Of a stretch of 64,000 bases of DNA, positions 9,072 to 19,000 are shown piece by piece. Source of the stretch: Pseudomarimonas arenosa (GTDB lineage Bacteria; Pseudomonadota; Gammaproteobacteria; Xanthomonadales; Xanthomonadaceae); NCBI RefSeq assembly GCF_014841215.1, contig NZ_JACYTR010000001.1:124001-188000 (forward strand), read 5' to 3'. The notes under the pieces are model-generated. The model did no database searches. It was not told the DNA's origin and saw only the letters and a program-made list of their open reading frames with translations. The first letter of the stretch is position 1, and every line of letters starts with the position of its first letter. Both the position numbers and the translations under genes were made by a program.

Positions 9072-9356
9072 TTGATTCGAATGACCGCTTTCCGTTGCCT
9101 GATGCGTCGCCACCCGCTGGCACGTGTCGCCCTCGCCGTATTTGGCCTGGTTTTGATCGGCTTGTTCTCGGTGCTGGCCCTGGCAATTGGTGCGGTGGTG
9201 TTTGCCGTCATTCTGATCAAGCGCGCGCTGGGCGGCGCCCACGGTGCGGTGCGGCCGATCCGTCAAACTCCGCGCGGCGCGGCCAGCACTGAGGTGCTTG
9301 AAGGCGAGTACCGCGTCATTCAGCACCGCAACTCGCAGTGGACCTCGCCGACCTGA
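9072..9356 (+). CDS. Small inner-membrane protein, unknown function
   Basis: The 94-residue product has one long hydrophobic stretch (VALAVFGLVLIGLFSVLALAIGAV, then VFAVILI; one long helix or a hairpin) after a basic N-terminus. A polar tail ending in STEVLEGEYRVIQHRNSQ follows. The TTG start at 9072 has a GAGG ribosome-binding site eight bases upstream; an ATG at 9081 is the alternative but too far from that site. It sits immediately upstream of the hydrolase gene on the same strand, so the two probably share a transcript. I do not recognise a named family. Confidence 0.7.
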   Translation: MIRMTAFRCLMRRHPLARVALAVFGLVLIGLFSVLALAIGAVVFAVILIKRALGGAHGAVRPIRQTPRGAASTEVLEGEYRVIQHRNSQWTSPT

Positions 9357-9372
9357 GGCCAGTGGCGCCGCC

Positions 9373-10071
9373 TTGAACACCTTGTTCCCCCCAGCGCCTG
9401 CGGTACTGGTGCCGATCGCGGGCAGCGAGCAGTCGTTTCCGGTGCGCCGGGTTTTTTGTGTCGGACGCAACTATGCCGAACACGCCCGCGAGATGGGCAT
9501 GCCGGTGGAGCGCAACAGTCCGATCTTCTTCTGCAAGCCGGCCGACGCCCTGGTGCTGCCCGGCCATGATCCGCACTACCCCAGCGCCACCCAAGACGTG
9601 CACCATGAAGTGGAATGGGTGCTGGCCATCGGTGCTTCCGTGCCACTGGATTCAAGCCCGAAAGAGGCGATCAGCGCCGTGATCGGCCATGCCATTGGCC
9701 TCGATCTGACCCGCCGCGATCTGCAGGCCGGGGCGAAGCAGAAGGGGCAGCCCTGGGATACCGCCAAGGCCTTCGATGAATCGGCACCGATCAGCGCGCT
9801 GACGCTCTGCCCCGGCGACGCCCTGCCGACCAGCGGAGCCCTTTGGCTGGAGGTGAACGGCGACCTGCGCCAACAAGGCGACCTCAGCGACATGCTGATG
9901 ACGCCGGCCGAAATCGTGGCCGAACTGAGCAGGCTGTTTGCACTGAAGCCTGGCGATCTGATCTTCACCGGCACACCGGCCGGCGTCTCGGCGCTGCAGC
10001 CCGGCGATCACTGGCGAGCGGGCCTAGGCGATCAGTGCCTGATGCAAGGTCAGATGCTGCCAAGACGCTGA
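9373..10071 (+). CDS. Fumarylacetoacetate hydrolase (FAH)-family protein, fumarylpyruvate-hydrolase-like
   Basis: The FAH family cleaves C-C bonds of fumarylacetoacetate, fumarylpyruvate or acylpyruvates using a divalent metal. Visible blocks are [37 protein letters not shown] with metal-binding glutamates, [33 protein letters not shown], and [18 protein letters not shown]. The order matches the fumarylpyruvate/acylpyruvase subgroup of about 230 residues. I chose the TTG start at 9373 (232 aa) because the longer frame from 9244 overlaps the preceding gene and adds unconserved residues. No other aromatic-degradation gene is adjacent, so the physiological substrate stays open. Confidence 0.88.
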   Translation: MNTLFPPAPAVLVPIAGSEQSFPVRRVFCVGRNYAEHAREMGMPVERNSPIFFCKPADALVLPGHDPHYPSATQDVHHEVEWVLAIGASVPLDSSPKEAISAVIGHAIGLDLTRRDLQAGAKQKGQPWDTAKAFDESAPISALTLCPGDALPTSGALWLEVNGDLRQQGDLSDMLMTPAEIVAELSRLFALKPGDLIFTGTPAGVSALQPGDHWRAGLGDQCLMQGQMLPRR

Positions 10072-10159
10072 GCTCAGCCTCGCGGATTTGCTCGCTCTGC
10101 CCTATTCTGCCTCGGCGCCCGCAGGCCCGCGGCGCTACTTCACAGGCAGGAGACCCTTG

Positions 10160-10579
10160 ATGAGTTTCATCTCCGAATTCAAATCCTTCGCCATGCGTGG
10201 CAACGTGGTGGATCTGGCGGTTGGCGTGGTGATTGGCGCCGCCTTCGGCAAGATCGTGTCCTCCCTGGTCAGTGGCATCGTCATGCCCCTGGTCGGACTG
10301 ATGATCGGCGGCGTCAACTTCAGCCACCTGGCAATCACCCTGAAAGAGGCGGTGACCGGTACCGACGGTGCGGTGGTCACGCCCGCGGTCACCCTCGACT
10401 ATGGCGCCTTCATCCAGACCATCGTCGACTTCGGCATCATCGCCCTGGCCATCTTCGTCGTCATCAAGCTAATGAACTCGATGCAAAGGAAGGAAGAACA
10501 GGCACCGAAAGCGCCGCCCGAACCCAGCGCCGAGGAAAAACTGCTGGCCGAGATCCGCGATCTGCTGAAAGCCCAATAG
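10160..10579 (+). CDS. mscL: Large-conductance mechanosensitive channel MscL
   Basis: MscL opens under membrane tension to release solutes during osmotic downshock. The 139-residue protein has the conserved start [20 protein letters not shown]. It continues with the pore helix [21 protein letters not shown], a periplasmic loop, the second helix [16 protein letters not shown] and a charged C-terminal bundle ([16 protein letters not shown]). The ATG at 10160 has AGGAG eight bases upstream; a frame from 10088 adds 24 unconserved residues. Confidence 0.96.
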   Translation: MSFISEFKSFAMRGNVVDLAVGVVIGAAFGKIVSSLVSGIVMPLVGLMIGGVNFSHLAITLKEAVTGTDGAVVTPAVTLDYGAFIQTIVDFGIIALAIFVVIKLMNSMQRKEEQAPKAPPEPSAEEKLLAEIRDLLKAQ

Positions 10580-10611
10580 GCGTTGAACGGCGGCGGGCGG
10601 ATGGACCATCC

Positions 10612-10880
10612 TTAACATCGCGTACGGTGCGGCTGGCCGCACCGGCGCCGAACGATCATTGTCCGAACGGTGCGCCAAGGCGCACCCTATGACAGCACCT
10701 GCACCGACATCGGGGCAACCCGACTCTTAACATATCGCATGGTGCGCAACATAGCGCACCCATGGCCGAACATCAGGCCCGTCGCGTTATGGGGTGCGGC
10801 TTGCCGCACCGGCGCCGAACCATCATTGCCCGCATAGTGCACCAAGGCGCACCCAATGCCATCGCTGCGCCTAGGCGCAA
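10612..10880. repeat. Cluster of REP-like palindromic repeats
   Basis: Two roughly 68-bp imperfect direct repeats (10626-10693 and 10793-10860) each contain a ggtgcgg-N4-ccgcacc hairpin followed by a second hairpin of the type ggtgcgcc-aa-ggcgcacc. A further ggtgcgc...gcgcacc hairpin lies at 10741-10760 and a tgcgcctaggcgca palindrome at about 10866-10879. The motif TTAACAT precedes two of the hairpins (10612, 10727). A single diverged copy with the same TTAACAT companion is at 54343-54404. The cluster lies between the mscL end and the convergent gap gene and may also block read-through. Confidence 0.85.
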
Positions 10881-10893
10881 CGCCGTGCCAGAC

Positions 10894-11907
10894 TTACTTG
10901 GCCGCCATCAAGGCCGCGGTCATGTCCAGCATGCGGTTGGAGAAGCCCCACTCGTTGTCGTACCAGGCCAGCACCTTGACGAAGGTACCGCCGGTGACCT
11001 TGGTCAGGGTGGCGTCGTAGACCGAGCTGCGCGCGTCGTGGTTGAAGTCGCAGGACACCAGCGGCTTCGTGTTGATGCCGAGAATGCCCTTCAGCGCGCC
11101 ATTGGCCGCTTCCGCCACCGCGGCATCGATCTCGTCCTTGCTGGTCGCACGGGCGGCCTGAAAGCACAGGTCGACCACCGACACATTGATGGTCGGCACG
11201 CGCATGGCGAAGCCGTCAAGCTTGCCGTTAAGTTCCGGCAGCACCAGACCCACCGCAGCGGCGGCGCCGGTCTTGGTCGGAATCTGACTCATGGTGGCCG
11301 AGCGGGCGCGCCGCAGATCGCTGTGATAAACGTCGGTCAGCACCTGATCATTGGTGTAGGCGTGGATGGTGGTCATCAGGCCATGCACGATGCCGATCTT
11401 TTCGTGCAACACCTTGGCCAGCGGGGCCAGACAGTTGGTGGTGCAGGAAGCGTTGGAAATCACTGCATGCTCAGCGGTCAGCTGATCATGATTCACGCCG
11501 TACACAAAGGTGCCATCGACATCGCTGCCGCCCGGCGCCGAGATGATCACCTTCTTCGCGCCGCCGGCGATGTGGGCGCCGGCCTTGGCCTTGGAGGTGA
11601 ACAGGCCGGTGCATTCCAGCACCACGTCGACACCGTTGTCGCCCCAGGGCAGCTTGGCCGGATCGCGCTCGGCAAACACCTTGATGCGATCGCCCTTGAC
11701 CACCAGATCGCCGCCGTCCACTGACACGTCGTGCGGGAAACGACCGTGTGCAGTGTCGTACTGGGTAAGGTGGGCATTGGTTTCGGCATCGCCCAGATCG
11801 TTGACCGCGACGATCTGAATTTCATTGTTGCGACCCGATTCGTACAACGCGCGCAGCACGTTGCGACCGATGCGACCGTAACCATTGATGGCGACCTTGA
11901 TGGCCAT
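10894..11907 (-). CDS. gap: Glyceraldehyde-3-phosphate dehydrogenase (type I)
   Basis: The enzyme oxidises glyceraldehyde 3-phosphate to 1,3-bisphosphoglycerate with NAD in glycolysis, and works in reverse in gluconeogenesis. The 337-residue length is standard. It starts with the Rossmann motif [17 protein letters not shown], and NDLGD at the end of strand two suggests NAD preference. The catalytic segment [12 protein letters not shown] has the nucleophilic cysteine near residue 154, followed by [18 protein letters not shown] and the C-terminal [12 protein letters not shown] perfect TATAAT box lies about 60 bases upstream. No other glycolytic gene is adjacent. Confidence 0.97.
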   Translation of the reverse strand: MAIKVAINGYGRIGRNVLRALYESGRNNEIQIVAVNDLGDAETNAHLTQYDTAHGRFPHDVSVDGGDLVVKGDRIKVFAERDPAKLPWGDNGVDVVLECTGLFTSKAKAGAHIAGGAKKVIISAPGGSDVDGTFVYGVNHDQLTAEHAVISNASCTTNCLAPLAKVLHEKIGIVHGLMTTIHAYTNDQVLTDVYHSDLRRARSATMSQIPTKTGAAAAVGLVLPELNGKLDGFAMRVPTINVSVVDLCFQAARATSKDEIDAAVAEAANGALKGILGINTKPLVSCDFNHDARSSVYDATLTKVTGGTFVKVLAWYDNEWGFSNRMLDMTAALMAAK

Positions 11908-11967
11908 GCGAGATGCTCCTGACTTGAGGGAAAGACGCGCGTAGGGCTGGCCGACGCGAAGCGCGGC

Positions 11968-11973
11968 ATTATA
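11968..11973 (-). promoter_or_regulatory. Candidate -10 box of gap
   Basis: On the minus strand a perfect TATAAT lies 61 bases upstream of the gap start codon. A matching -35 hexamer is not clear at 16-18 bp, so the promoter is proposed from the -10 element alone. Confidence 0.4.
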
Positions 11974-12071
11974 GCAATAGCCTCGCCCGCACCGGCCCGC
12001 ACTGACAGCCGCCTACGCACGATTCGACCTGGGCAGTGCATCCGCCCCCGGCAAGCCGCTACCATTTGCAG

Positions 12072-13043
12072 ATGGATGACCCCGCACTCACGGCCGCGGA
12101 ATCGGCCCAGCTGGACGCCGCCGTGGCCGCCTTGCAGCGCGGCGAATGTATCGGCCTACCTACCGAAACCGTGTATGGCCTTGCCGCCGACGCGCTGAAT
12201 CGCGATGCCGTGCGGCGAATTTTTGCTCTCAAGGGCCGGCCCGCCGACCACCCGGTCATCGTCCATCTGCCCGATGCCGGCTCGCTCACTCGCTATGCCC
12301 GCGAAGTGCCGCCTGCGGCCCTGGTGCTGGCTGGCAAGTTCTGGCCTGGACCACTGACGCTGATCCTGAAGCGTCATCCCAAGGTGCCCGATGAAATCAC
12401 CGGCGGCCAGGACACCGTCGGCATTCGAGTGCCGGCCCATCGCTTGGCACGCGCTCTGCTGCAGCGCTTTGGTCGCGGACTGGCGGCGCCCTCGGCCAAT
12501 CGCTTCGGCCGCATCAGCCCAACCACTGCCGCCCATGTGCGCAGCGAGTTTGGCGATCAGGTACCCCTGGTGCTGGACGGCGGCGCCTGCCAGGTCGGCA
12601 TCGAAAGCACCATTGTCGATCTCAGCGGCGGCACACCGCGCGTGCTGCGCCCCGGCATGATCAGCTCGGCACAGATCGAGGCGGCCCTGGCCGACCTGGG
12701 CACACCGGTAATCGGTTCGGCCAATGCGCAGATCCGCGCGCCCGGGCTGCTGGAAAAGCACTATGCACCGCGCACCGCCATGCGTCTGAGTAGCCGAGCA
12801 GCCTTGGCAGCTCCGTCGGCTCATCGCTGCGTGCTGGCCCTCGGCACCTTGCCCGAGGGGCATATCGGCCTGGCCCTGCCCAATGAACCGGTTGGCTATG
12901 CCAAGGGCCTGTACGCCGCGCTGCGCACGCTGGACGAAAGCGGCGCCAGCCTGATCGAGGTTGAATCACCGCCGGATGAAGACGCCTGGCGCGCGATTCA
13001 CGACCGATTGAAACGCGCCGCCGCCGGTTCAAGCCAACACTAA
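12072..13043 (+). CDS. L-threonylcarbamoyladenylate synthase, Sua5 type
   Basis: Sua5/YrdC proteins make threonylcarbamoyl-AMP for the universal t6A37 modification of tRNAs that read ANN codons. The 323-residue protein has the YrdC domain first: GECIGLPTETVYGLAADALN, FALKGRPADHPVIVHL, FWPGPLTLIL and SANRFGRISPTTAAHV. The Sua5 C-terminal domain follows (ALAAPSAHRCVLALGTLPEGH). It is linked to the first by RVLRPGMIS and LEKHYAPRT. The presence of both domains and the length distinguish it from the short TsaC. The ATG at 12072 opens the conserved part; a GTG frame from 12036 adds 12 residues. Confidence 0.93.
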   Translation: MDDPALTAAESAQLDAAVAALQRGECIGLPTETVYGLAADALNRDAVRRIFALKGRPADHPVIVHLPDAGSLTRYAREVPPAALVLAGKFWPGPLTLILKRHPKVPDEITGGQDTVGIRVPAHRLARALLQRFGRGLAAPSANRFGRISPTTAAHVRSEFGDQVPLVLDGGACQVGIESTIVDLSGGTPRVLRPGMISSAQIEAALADLGTPVIGSANAQIRAPGLLEKHYAPRTAMRLSSRAALAAPSAHRCVLALGTLPEGHIGLALPNEPVGYAKGLYAALRTLDESGASLIEVESPPDEDAWRAIHDRLKRAAAGSSQH

Positions 13044-13073
13044 CAGGCTGCTGAAGTGAGTCTCAACAGCCTG
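13044..13073. terminator. Hairpin between convergent genes (CAGGCTGCTGA repeat family)
   Basis: Immediately after the Sua5 stop, caggctgctga (13044-13054) and tcaacagcctg (13063-13073) form an 11-bp stem with one mismatch and an 8-nt loop ending in gagtc/agtc. The same element recurs at 49517-49546 as a perfect hairpin and as one arm at 35824. It lies between convergent genes, so a bidirectional terminator role is plausible, although there is no long T-run. Confidence 0.5.
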
Positions 13074-13125
13074 CTAGCCCAGACCAGGCCTCACGCCACC
13101 CAGCGTTAACCAGTGGTTTCACCAA

Positions 13126-14190
13126 TCAGCCGGATTCGCAGCGATTTCGACCGCCCTGCTTGGCACGATACAGGGCCTGATCGGCCCGCTGCAGCGCCGA
13201 CTGCAGGTCGTCGTCGCTACGCACCCGGGTTACACCGAATGAGGCAGTCACGATACCGACGTCACCGATCGGCGTCGCCTCCAACCGCCCGCGCATGGCC
13301 TCGGCCAGAGCCAATGGTTCGTGTTCCGGCTCGCGACAAAGCGCAGCAAACTCCTCCCCACCCCAACGAGCCAACAGCTCGCCGCGCTGCAGAAGACTGG
13401 CGCATCGTCGTGCCACCTCCACCAGCACTTGATCGCCGGCTGGATGACCAAACCGGTCATTGATCGATTTGAAGTGATCGACGTCCAACAGGATCAACTG
13501 CTGTGGGCCTGCTCGTTGCGCGATCACATTGGCCAGCTGCATCTCGAACGCTCGTCGGTTCGAAAGATCGGTCAGCGGGTCACGCGAGGCCAGCACCCTG
13601 GAGCGCAGCTCGCTACGCTGAAGTTGGACCAGCCGGCGCTCCGTGGCAGCGCGAAACGGCACCAGTACAAACGCCATCAGGCTGGCGGGCCCAAGCAGAA
13701 CCATCAGCTCCTGCCCACGCCGCGTCGTCAATTCATCGCTGTGCAATAGCAGGTAGCCCATGACTGGCAAGGCCACCGGCGCCCAGGTGAGCAGACCAAG
13801 CCAGATCACAGTGCGTGGCGGCAGGAACACCAGTTGCATGATCAGCAGACAGAGCATCGCCACGGCAGACGCCGGCAGAGTTTCGACCAGTCGAATGCCG
13901 GTGTTCCAGGCGTCGACCACGAACACCAGGGTCGATCCTGCCAGCACGCAGGCCAAGGCCAGACTCAGCCACATCATCAACCAGCGCGCCCGCCTGGGCA
14001 GCCAATGCAAGTAAATCAGACCGAACAACGAAATCAGCGCCAGGCTGAGCGGAACGACGTGATCAAGCGGATGCGGGGCAGCTGTGCGGGCATGCCAACC
14101 GGCCACGGCAAAACCGGTGATAGCTCCCACTGCCAATACCAGACGCGCCAGTCGGGCGTAGAACGCCTGCCGCGGGTTCAAGAGCGTCAT
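13126..14190 (-). CDS. Membrane diguanylate cyclase (GGDEF) with N-terminal helical sensor
   Basis: The 354-residue protein starts with about six membrane helices (roughly residues 12-180, e.g. LVLAVGAITGFAVAGW, LSLALISLFGLIYLHW and LGLLTWAPVALPVMGYLLL). The GGDEF domain follows: [39 protein letters not shown] and the active site RWGGEEF near residue 276, then VTASFGVTRV and ADQALYRAKQGGRNR. It should synthesise cyclic di-GMP at the inner membrane. The position of the inhibitory RxxD site is occupied by QRGE, so product inhibition through the classic I-site is not expected. It faces the Sua5 gene with a hairpin between them. Confidence 0.93.
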   Translation of the reverse strand: MTLLNPRQAFYARLARLVLAVGAITGFAVAGWHARTAAPHPLDHVVPLSLALISLFGLIYLHWLPRRARWLMMWLSLALACVLAGSTLVFVVDAWNTGIRLVETLPASAVAMLCLLIMQLVFLPPRTVIWLGLLTWAPVALPVMGYLLLHSDELTTRRGQELMVLLGPASLMAFVLVPFRAATERRLVQLQRSELRSRVLASRDPLTDLSNRRAFEMQLANVIAQRAGPQQLILLDVDHFKSINDRFGHPAGDQVLVEVARRCASLLQRGELLARWGGEEFAALCREPEHEPLALAEAMRGRLEATPIGDVGIVTASFGVTRVRSDDDLQSALQRADQALYRAKQGGRNRCESG

Positions 14191-14414
14191 AGGCGCGCCT
14201 GCCGCGCGACGGCTGCCGGCAATCGATGCATTCGCCCGACCACACGATCATTCATCGCTGCCTGCTCGCTGCCATGCTCCCATCGGCGCAGTGTAAGGCG
14301 AAACCGCGGGCGGGCATCAGCACCGACTGGGCAGGAGTGGGTCGAGCCATCACTTGGCCTTGAGGGGCTATACAGGCACACTCCCCGGTCGACTTTTCCA
14401 TTCACGACCGACGC

Positions 14415-15833
14415 ATGCCCGCATTCGATTCCGTTTCATCGTGTCGCCGCGCACCCTTGGGCGGCGCTCTTCTAGGCTTGGTCTTGGCCATCGGCGCAAA
14501 CAGCGCCGTGGCCGGCCCCGACGCTGACACCCTGGCGCAGATTCGCGAACACGCGTTGAGCGGCAACCTGGCCTTTGAGCTGGTGGAGTCGCTGACCACC
14601 GAAGTCGGCCCCAGATTGGCCGGCAGCGAGGGCGACGCCCGCGCTCAGGATTGGGCCGAAGCACGTATGAAATCGCTGGGTTTCGACAAGGTCTGGCGCG
14701 AACCGGTGGAGATTCCGCACTGGAAGCGCCGCCATGAGCGCGCCACAGTACTGGGCGAGTATGCCCAGTCGCTGCATATCTCGGCCCTGGGTCACAGCAT
14801 CGGCACCGGCGGCCCAATCGCCGCCGAAGTCGTGGAACTGGCGGATCTGGCTGCACTGAAGGCGATTGAGGACGACCGACTTAACGGCAAGATTGTCTTC
14901 GTCAATCACCGCATGACTCGCGCCATCAATGGTGCCGGCTACTCAATTGCCGGCGATATTCGCTCACAAGGCCCGAGCGAGGCAGCCAAGCGCGGTGCGA
15001 TTGCCTTTGTCATGCGCTCGGCCGGCACCGACAGTCATCGCTTTCCGCACACTGGCAATACCAAGCGGCTGGAAGGCGTGCACGTCATCCCATCGGCGGC
15101 CCTGTCCAATCCCGATGCCGAACAGCTGCATCGCTTGCTCAAACGAAAGCCAGACCTGCAATTGCAACTGGACATCGACGTCGGCTTCGACGGCACCACC
15201 ACCACCCACAACGTGATCGGCGAAATCAGCGGCCGCGTGCCGGGCAGCGGCATCGTCGTGCTCGGCGCACATCTTGATTCCTGGGACAACGGCACCGGCG
15301 CCGTCGATGATGGCGCCGGCATCGCCATCACCATGGCCGCCGCGGCCAAGCTGATCGAGCGCGGGCAGCGCCCGCGACGCAGCATTCGCATGATCGCTTT
15401 CGCCGCCGAAGAAGTCGGCTTGCTCGGCGCCAAGGCCTATGCCAAGGACAATGCACAGCTGATGGAACGGCATGTAGTGGGCATGGAAAGCGATTTTGGC
15501 GCCGGCTCGATCTACGCCATCCAGACCAGCGCTCGCGGCACGGCGCTGGATGCGCTACAGCCTCTGTTCGACGCGCTGGCACCGCTCGATATCGCGTTCG
15601 CCGAAGGTGGTTACGGCCCAGGCCCAGACATTCTGCCGATGCGCGACGACGGCGTGCCCTGGTTCGCCCTGAAGCAGAACGGCATCGACTATTTCGACGT
15701 GCACCATACCGCCGACGACACCCTGGACAAGATCGTGCCGCAAGCCCTGCCGCAGCAGGTCGCTGCCTATGCCCTGGCGACCTGGTTCATGGCCGACAGC
15801 CAAATCGAACTACGCGCGCCGGCTGACCTCTAA
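14415..15833 (+). CDS. Secreted M28-family metallopeptidase
   Basis: M28 enzymes are co-catalytic zinc aminopeptidases or carboxypeptidases. The 472-residue precursor has a signal peptide (APLGGALLGLVLAIGANSAVAG). The N-terminal half includes a PA-like domain (IVFVNHRMTRAINGAGYS ... GAIAFVMRSAGTD). Zinc-site segments appear in the expected order: VLGAHLDSWDNGTGAVDDGAG (His and bridging Asp, about 284-302), IAFAAEEVGLLGAKAYA (catalytic Glu pair, about 330), MESDFGAG, and YFDVHHTADDTLDKI with the last His ligand. All ligands are present, so it should be active outside the cytoplasm. It likely scavenges peptides. Confidence 0.93.
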   Translation: MPAFDSVSSCRRAPLGGALLGLVLAIGANSAVAGPDADTLAQIREHALSGNLAFELVESLTTEVGPRLAGSEGDARAQDWAEARMKSLGFDKVWREPVEIPHWKRRHERATVLGEYAQSLHISALGHSIGTGGPIAAEVVELADLAALKAIEDDRLNGKIVFVNHRMTRAINGAGYSIAGDIRSQGPSEAAKRGAIAFVMRSAGTDSHRFPHTGNTKRLEGVHVIPSAALSNPDAEQLHRLLKRKPDLQLQLDIDVGFDGTTTTHNVIGEISGRVPGSGIVVLGAHLDSWDNGTGAVDDGAGIAITMAAAAKLIERGQRPRRSIRMIAFAAEEVGLLGAKAYAKDNAQLMERHVVGMESDFGAGSIYAIQTSARGTALDALQPLFDALAPLDIAFAEGGYGPGPDILPMRDDGVPWFALKQNGIDYFDVHHTADDTLDKIVPQALPQQVAAYALATWFMADSQIELRAPADL

Positions 15834-16007
15834 GGAAGGCCTGAACGCCTCGCGTCTGCCCCCGGAAGACAACCGCTCGGCGGAACACTGCCCTGCGGAT
15901 ACCGCGTTCGCTGGCCGACGCAGGTAAGCTGCGGCCGCCTGTCATCAGGCGCGCCGATCAACACAACAAGCCGATCCGGCGCGAGTTTCATTGCCCGAGG
16001 AGGCAGC

Positions 16008-19000
16008 ATGCGCTCGATCCTACTGCTGTCGTTGCTGCTCTGCTGCAGCGTCGCCGCTGCCCTGGAACTGCCGATCGTCTACAGCCGCTGCCCGCGCACC
16101 ACGGCCAGCGCCACGGTGACAGCCGAGCTGACCATCGCTGGCGCGCCGCAGCAAGTCAGCCGCAGCCTGACCGGTCTCGACGTCTACGACGTGCTGCCCG
16201 ATGTCAGCAACTTTCTCAGCGGGTTCAATGCCCCCTGCGACCTGATCTATCGGGCCGCCAATGGCACCGAGCGCGTGCTGTATGACTGCTCGTCCACATC
16301 GAGCGCGGAAAACGCCTGCGCCGCACTCGACCCCAGCGTGTCGTTCGATGGTCAACGGGTCGCCTTTGCCGTGTTTCGCGGTGCCCTGGTCGGGCGCAAT
16401 GAAAACATTCATCCGCGGGTGATTCATCCCGACGCCGAAAACAGCAACTACACCGCCCTGCCGCTGCCCAATCGCTTTCTCAATGCCAGCGAAGCGCAAC
16501 TACATGTGGTGAACATCAGTAACGGAGAGGTCACTGCCCTGCCCTACGTCAGTGGCGAGTTCGATAGCGGCCCGGCCTTTCTGCCCAATGGTCGCCTGTT
16601 GTTTACCTCAACCCGCGATGGCAACCGCAGCACCATCGTGTTTCGCACCGGCACCAATGGTCAGCGCGGGGTTCGGCTGTGGTCGATGGATGATGATGGC
16701 CGGAATGTCGACCTGGTCAGCCATCACAGCCTGGGCCAGGAACAGCATCCCTTTGTGCTTCGCGACGGCCGAGTGGTGTATTCGAGCTGGCAGGTCGGCA
16801 TGGCGCAACCGTTTCGGCATACCAATGGCAGCATCGGCGGCTTCACCACCCTCGGCAACCTGTTCCACCTCTACACACAGAACCCCGATGGCGCCGAGCC
16901 GTTCGCCTTCTATGGCCAGCATAGCGGCGACCATGCCACCACCACCGCGCTGGGTCATGACCACAAGGCCGCTCACTTCATCACCCAGGATGGCAACGGC
17001 CGAGTCTGGTTCGCTGATTACTACCGCGGCAACAACAACGGCCTTGGACATATCGTTGGGGTGATGCCCGAGCCTGAGGGCCAGGAAGGCATTGGCCCGG
17101 ACGAACACCCGCTGCGCGGCGATCTCTATGCACCACGTGACGCCATCAGCCTGGCCGCCTGGAGCAGCAGCACCGACTCGATGGCCCAGCCGATGCCCGC
17201 ACCCGCGGTCAATGTACCCAGCTACGCCGATCCGCTGCCGTACGCCGGCAAGCTTGGCCACCCCGCGGCACTGCCGCAGGATCGCCTGCTGCTGTCCTGG
17301 GGCAAGGGCGCCTGCAGTACGGTATCGAGCTCGCAGATCTTCTCGGCCCTGGGCCGTCCGGTGCCCCCGCTGACCTCCGGCAGCGGCGGCGGCACCGCCG
17401 CCAATGTCATCACCTCACTCAATATGGACACACCAGGCTGCGACCTGGGCATCTATGTCGCTGACAGCATTCCCTCCCTGCACCCCGGCGACCTGAGCCT
17501 GGTGGTCGACCGCCGCGAGTGGCACGAGTTGATGGCGAAACCTGTCGTTCAGTATCGCGACATCCATGGCATCAACGCACCCCTGCTGCGCCCTGACGCC
17601 CATGCCGTCAGCGCCCACGACGCATTACCGAAAGGCACGCCATTTGGCCTGCTCGGTGCTGCTTCAATCATCGATCGCGAAACCCACCCGCTCGACGGTA
17701 TCCATTTTGCCGGCGAGCACCAATTCAACGCGCAGGGCACCGATACCATTCGCTACACCGACGACGCTCTGTGCGGCGTGCGCATCCTCGCCGCGGCGCC
17801 CAACCGAGGCAATCAGGCCTACACCGAAATCGCCAATCTGGCCGGCGAGCGCCTGAGCATCCTGGGCGAGTTTCCAGTGCGCAAACGCGATGTTCAGGGC
17901 AACCTGCTGCTCGACCCCTCGGGCGACCCCGACACCAGTTTTCTGGTGCGCTTTCCCGCCAACACCGCCTACTTCATGCAGGCCATCGACTGCCACGGCC
18001 GCACCTTGAATACCGATCAGACCTGGCAACAGCTGCGCCCCGGCGAAAGCAAGACCTGCGGTGGCTGCCATGTGCATTCGAAGGCACCGCGCAATCACTT
18101 TGCGGCCACCGCCGCAGCCGCCGCCGGCTTTCAGCCCTGGCGGCTTGGCGAAGGTCAGGTGCCCCTGCTGGTCGGAGAATCGGCGCAGCAGGCCCAGATC
18201 CGCCAAGTCGCTGGCTACGGTCTGCAGATCGACCTGCAGCGCGACATCATGCCGATCTTCCAGTCGCGCTGCGTGTCCTGCCATGGCGGCGCCAACCCGC
18301 AGGCCGGGCTGGCGTTGGATCGTCCGGGCACCCAGGGGCCTGGCAGCCAACCGGCCTCGACCTGGTGGTGTCTGGTCCGTGACTACACCCAGCAGTGCGT
18401 ACCCGAATCACTGCGGCACACTACCAGCAGCGGCAGCACCGCCCTGCGCCGTCCGCAGGTGTCGCGCCACGTGCGAGCCTTCAATGCCCTCGGCAGCTTG
18501 CTCTACTGGAAGGCCGCCAATCAGCGCACCGACAATGTGCTGGATAGCGACTTCAGCGCCGCCGACGGCAATGCCGACCACGACATCGACTTCGGCCTCG
18601 ATCACCCGACCACCATCACCGAGGAAGAACTGGGCCTGCTGTCGCGCTGGATCGATCTCGGTGCGCCGGGCGGCAACGCGGAACTACGCGACACCACCCG
18701 CCCGACCCTGACCGTGTTCGCTGACCGGCAAGCCGGCCAACTCGAACGGCTCAGAATCGGTTCGGTCGATGTCGGTACTGGCATCGATCCAGCCTCCCTG
18801 GTGGTCTGCTTGCTCGACAACAGCGGGAACTGCCAGCAGAGCTGGCCGGCCCTGGCCTTGCCCCATGGCGTGCGTGCGATCGATCTTTCGCCGCCCCTGA
18901 GCGACCCCAATCGCGAGATCGAAGTCTCGGTCGGCGATCTTGCCGGCAACACCACCCGCGTACGACGCTCAGTCGGCTTCCTGCTCGAACAGACCAATCC

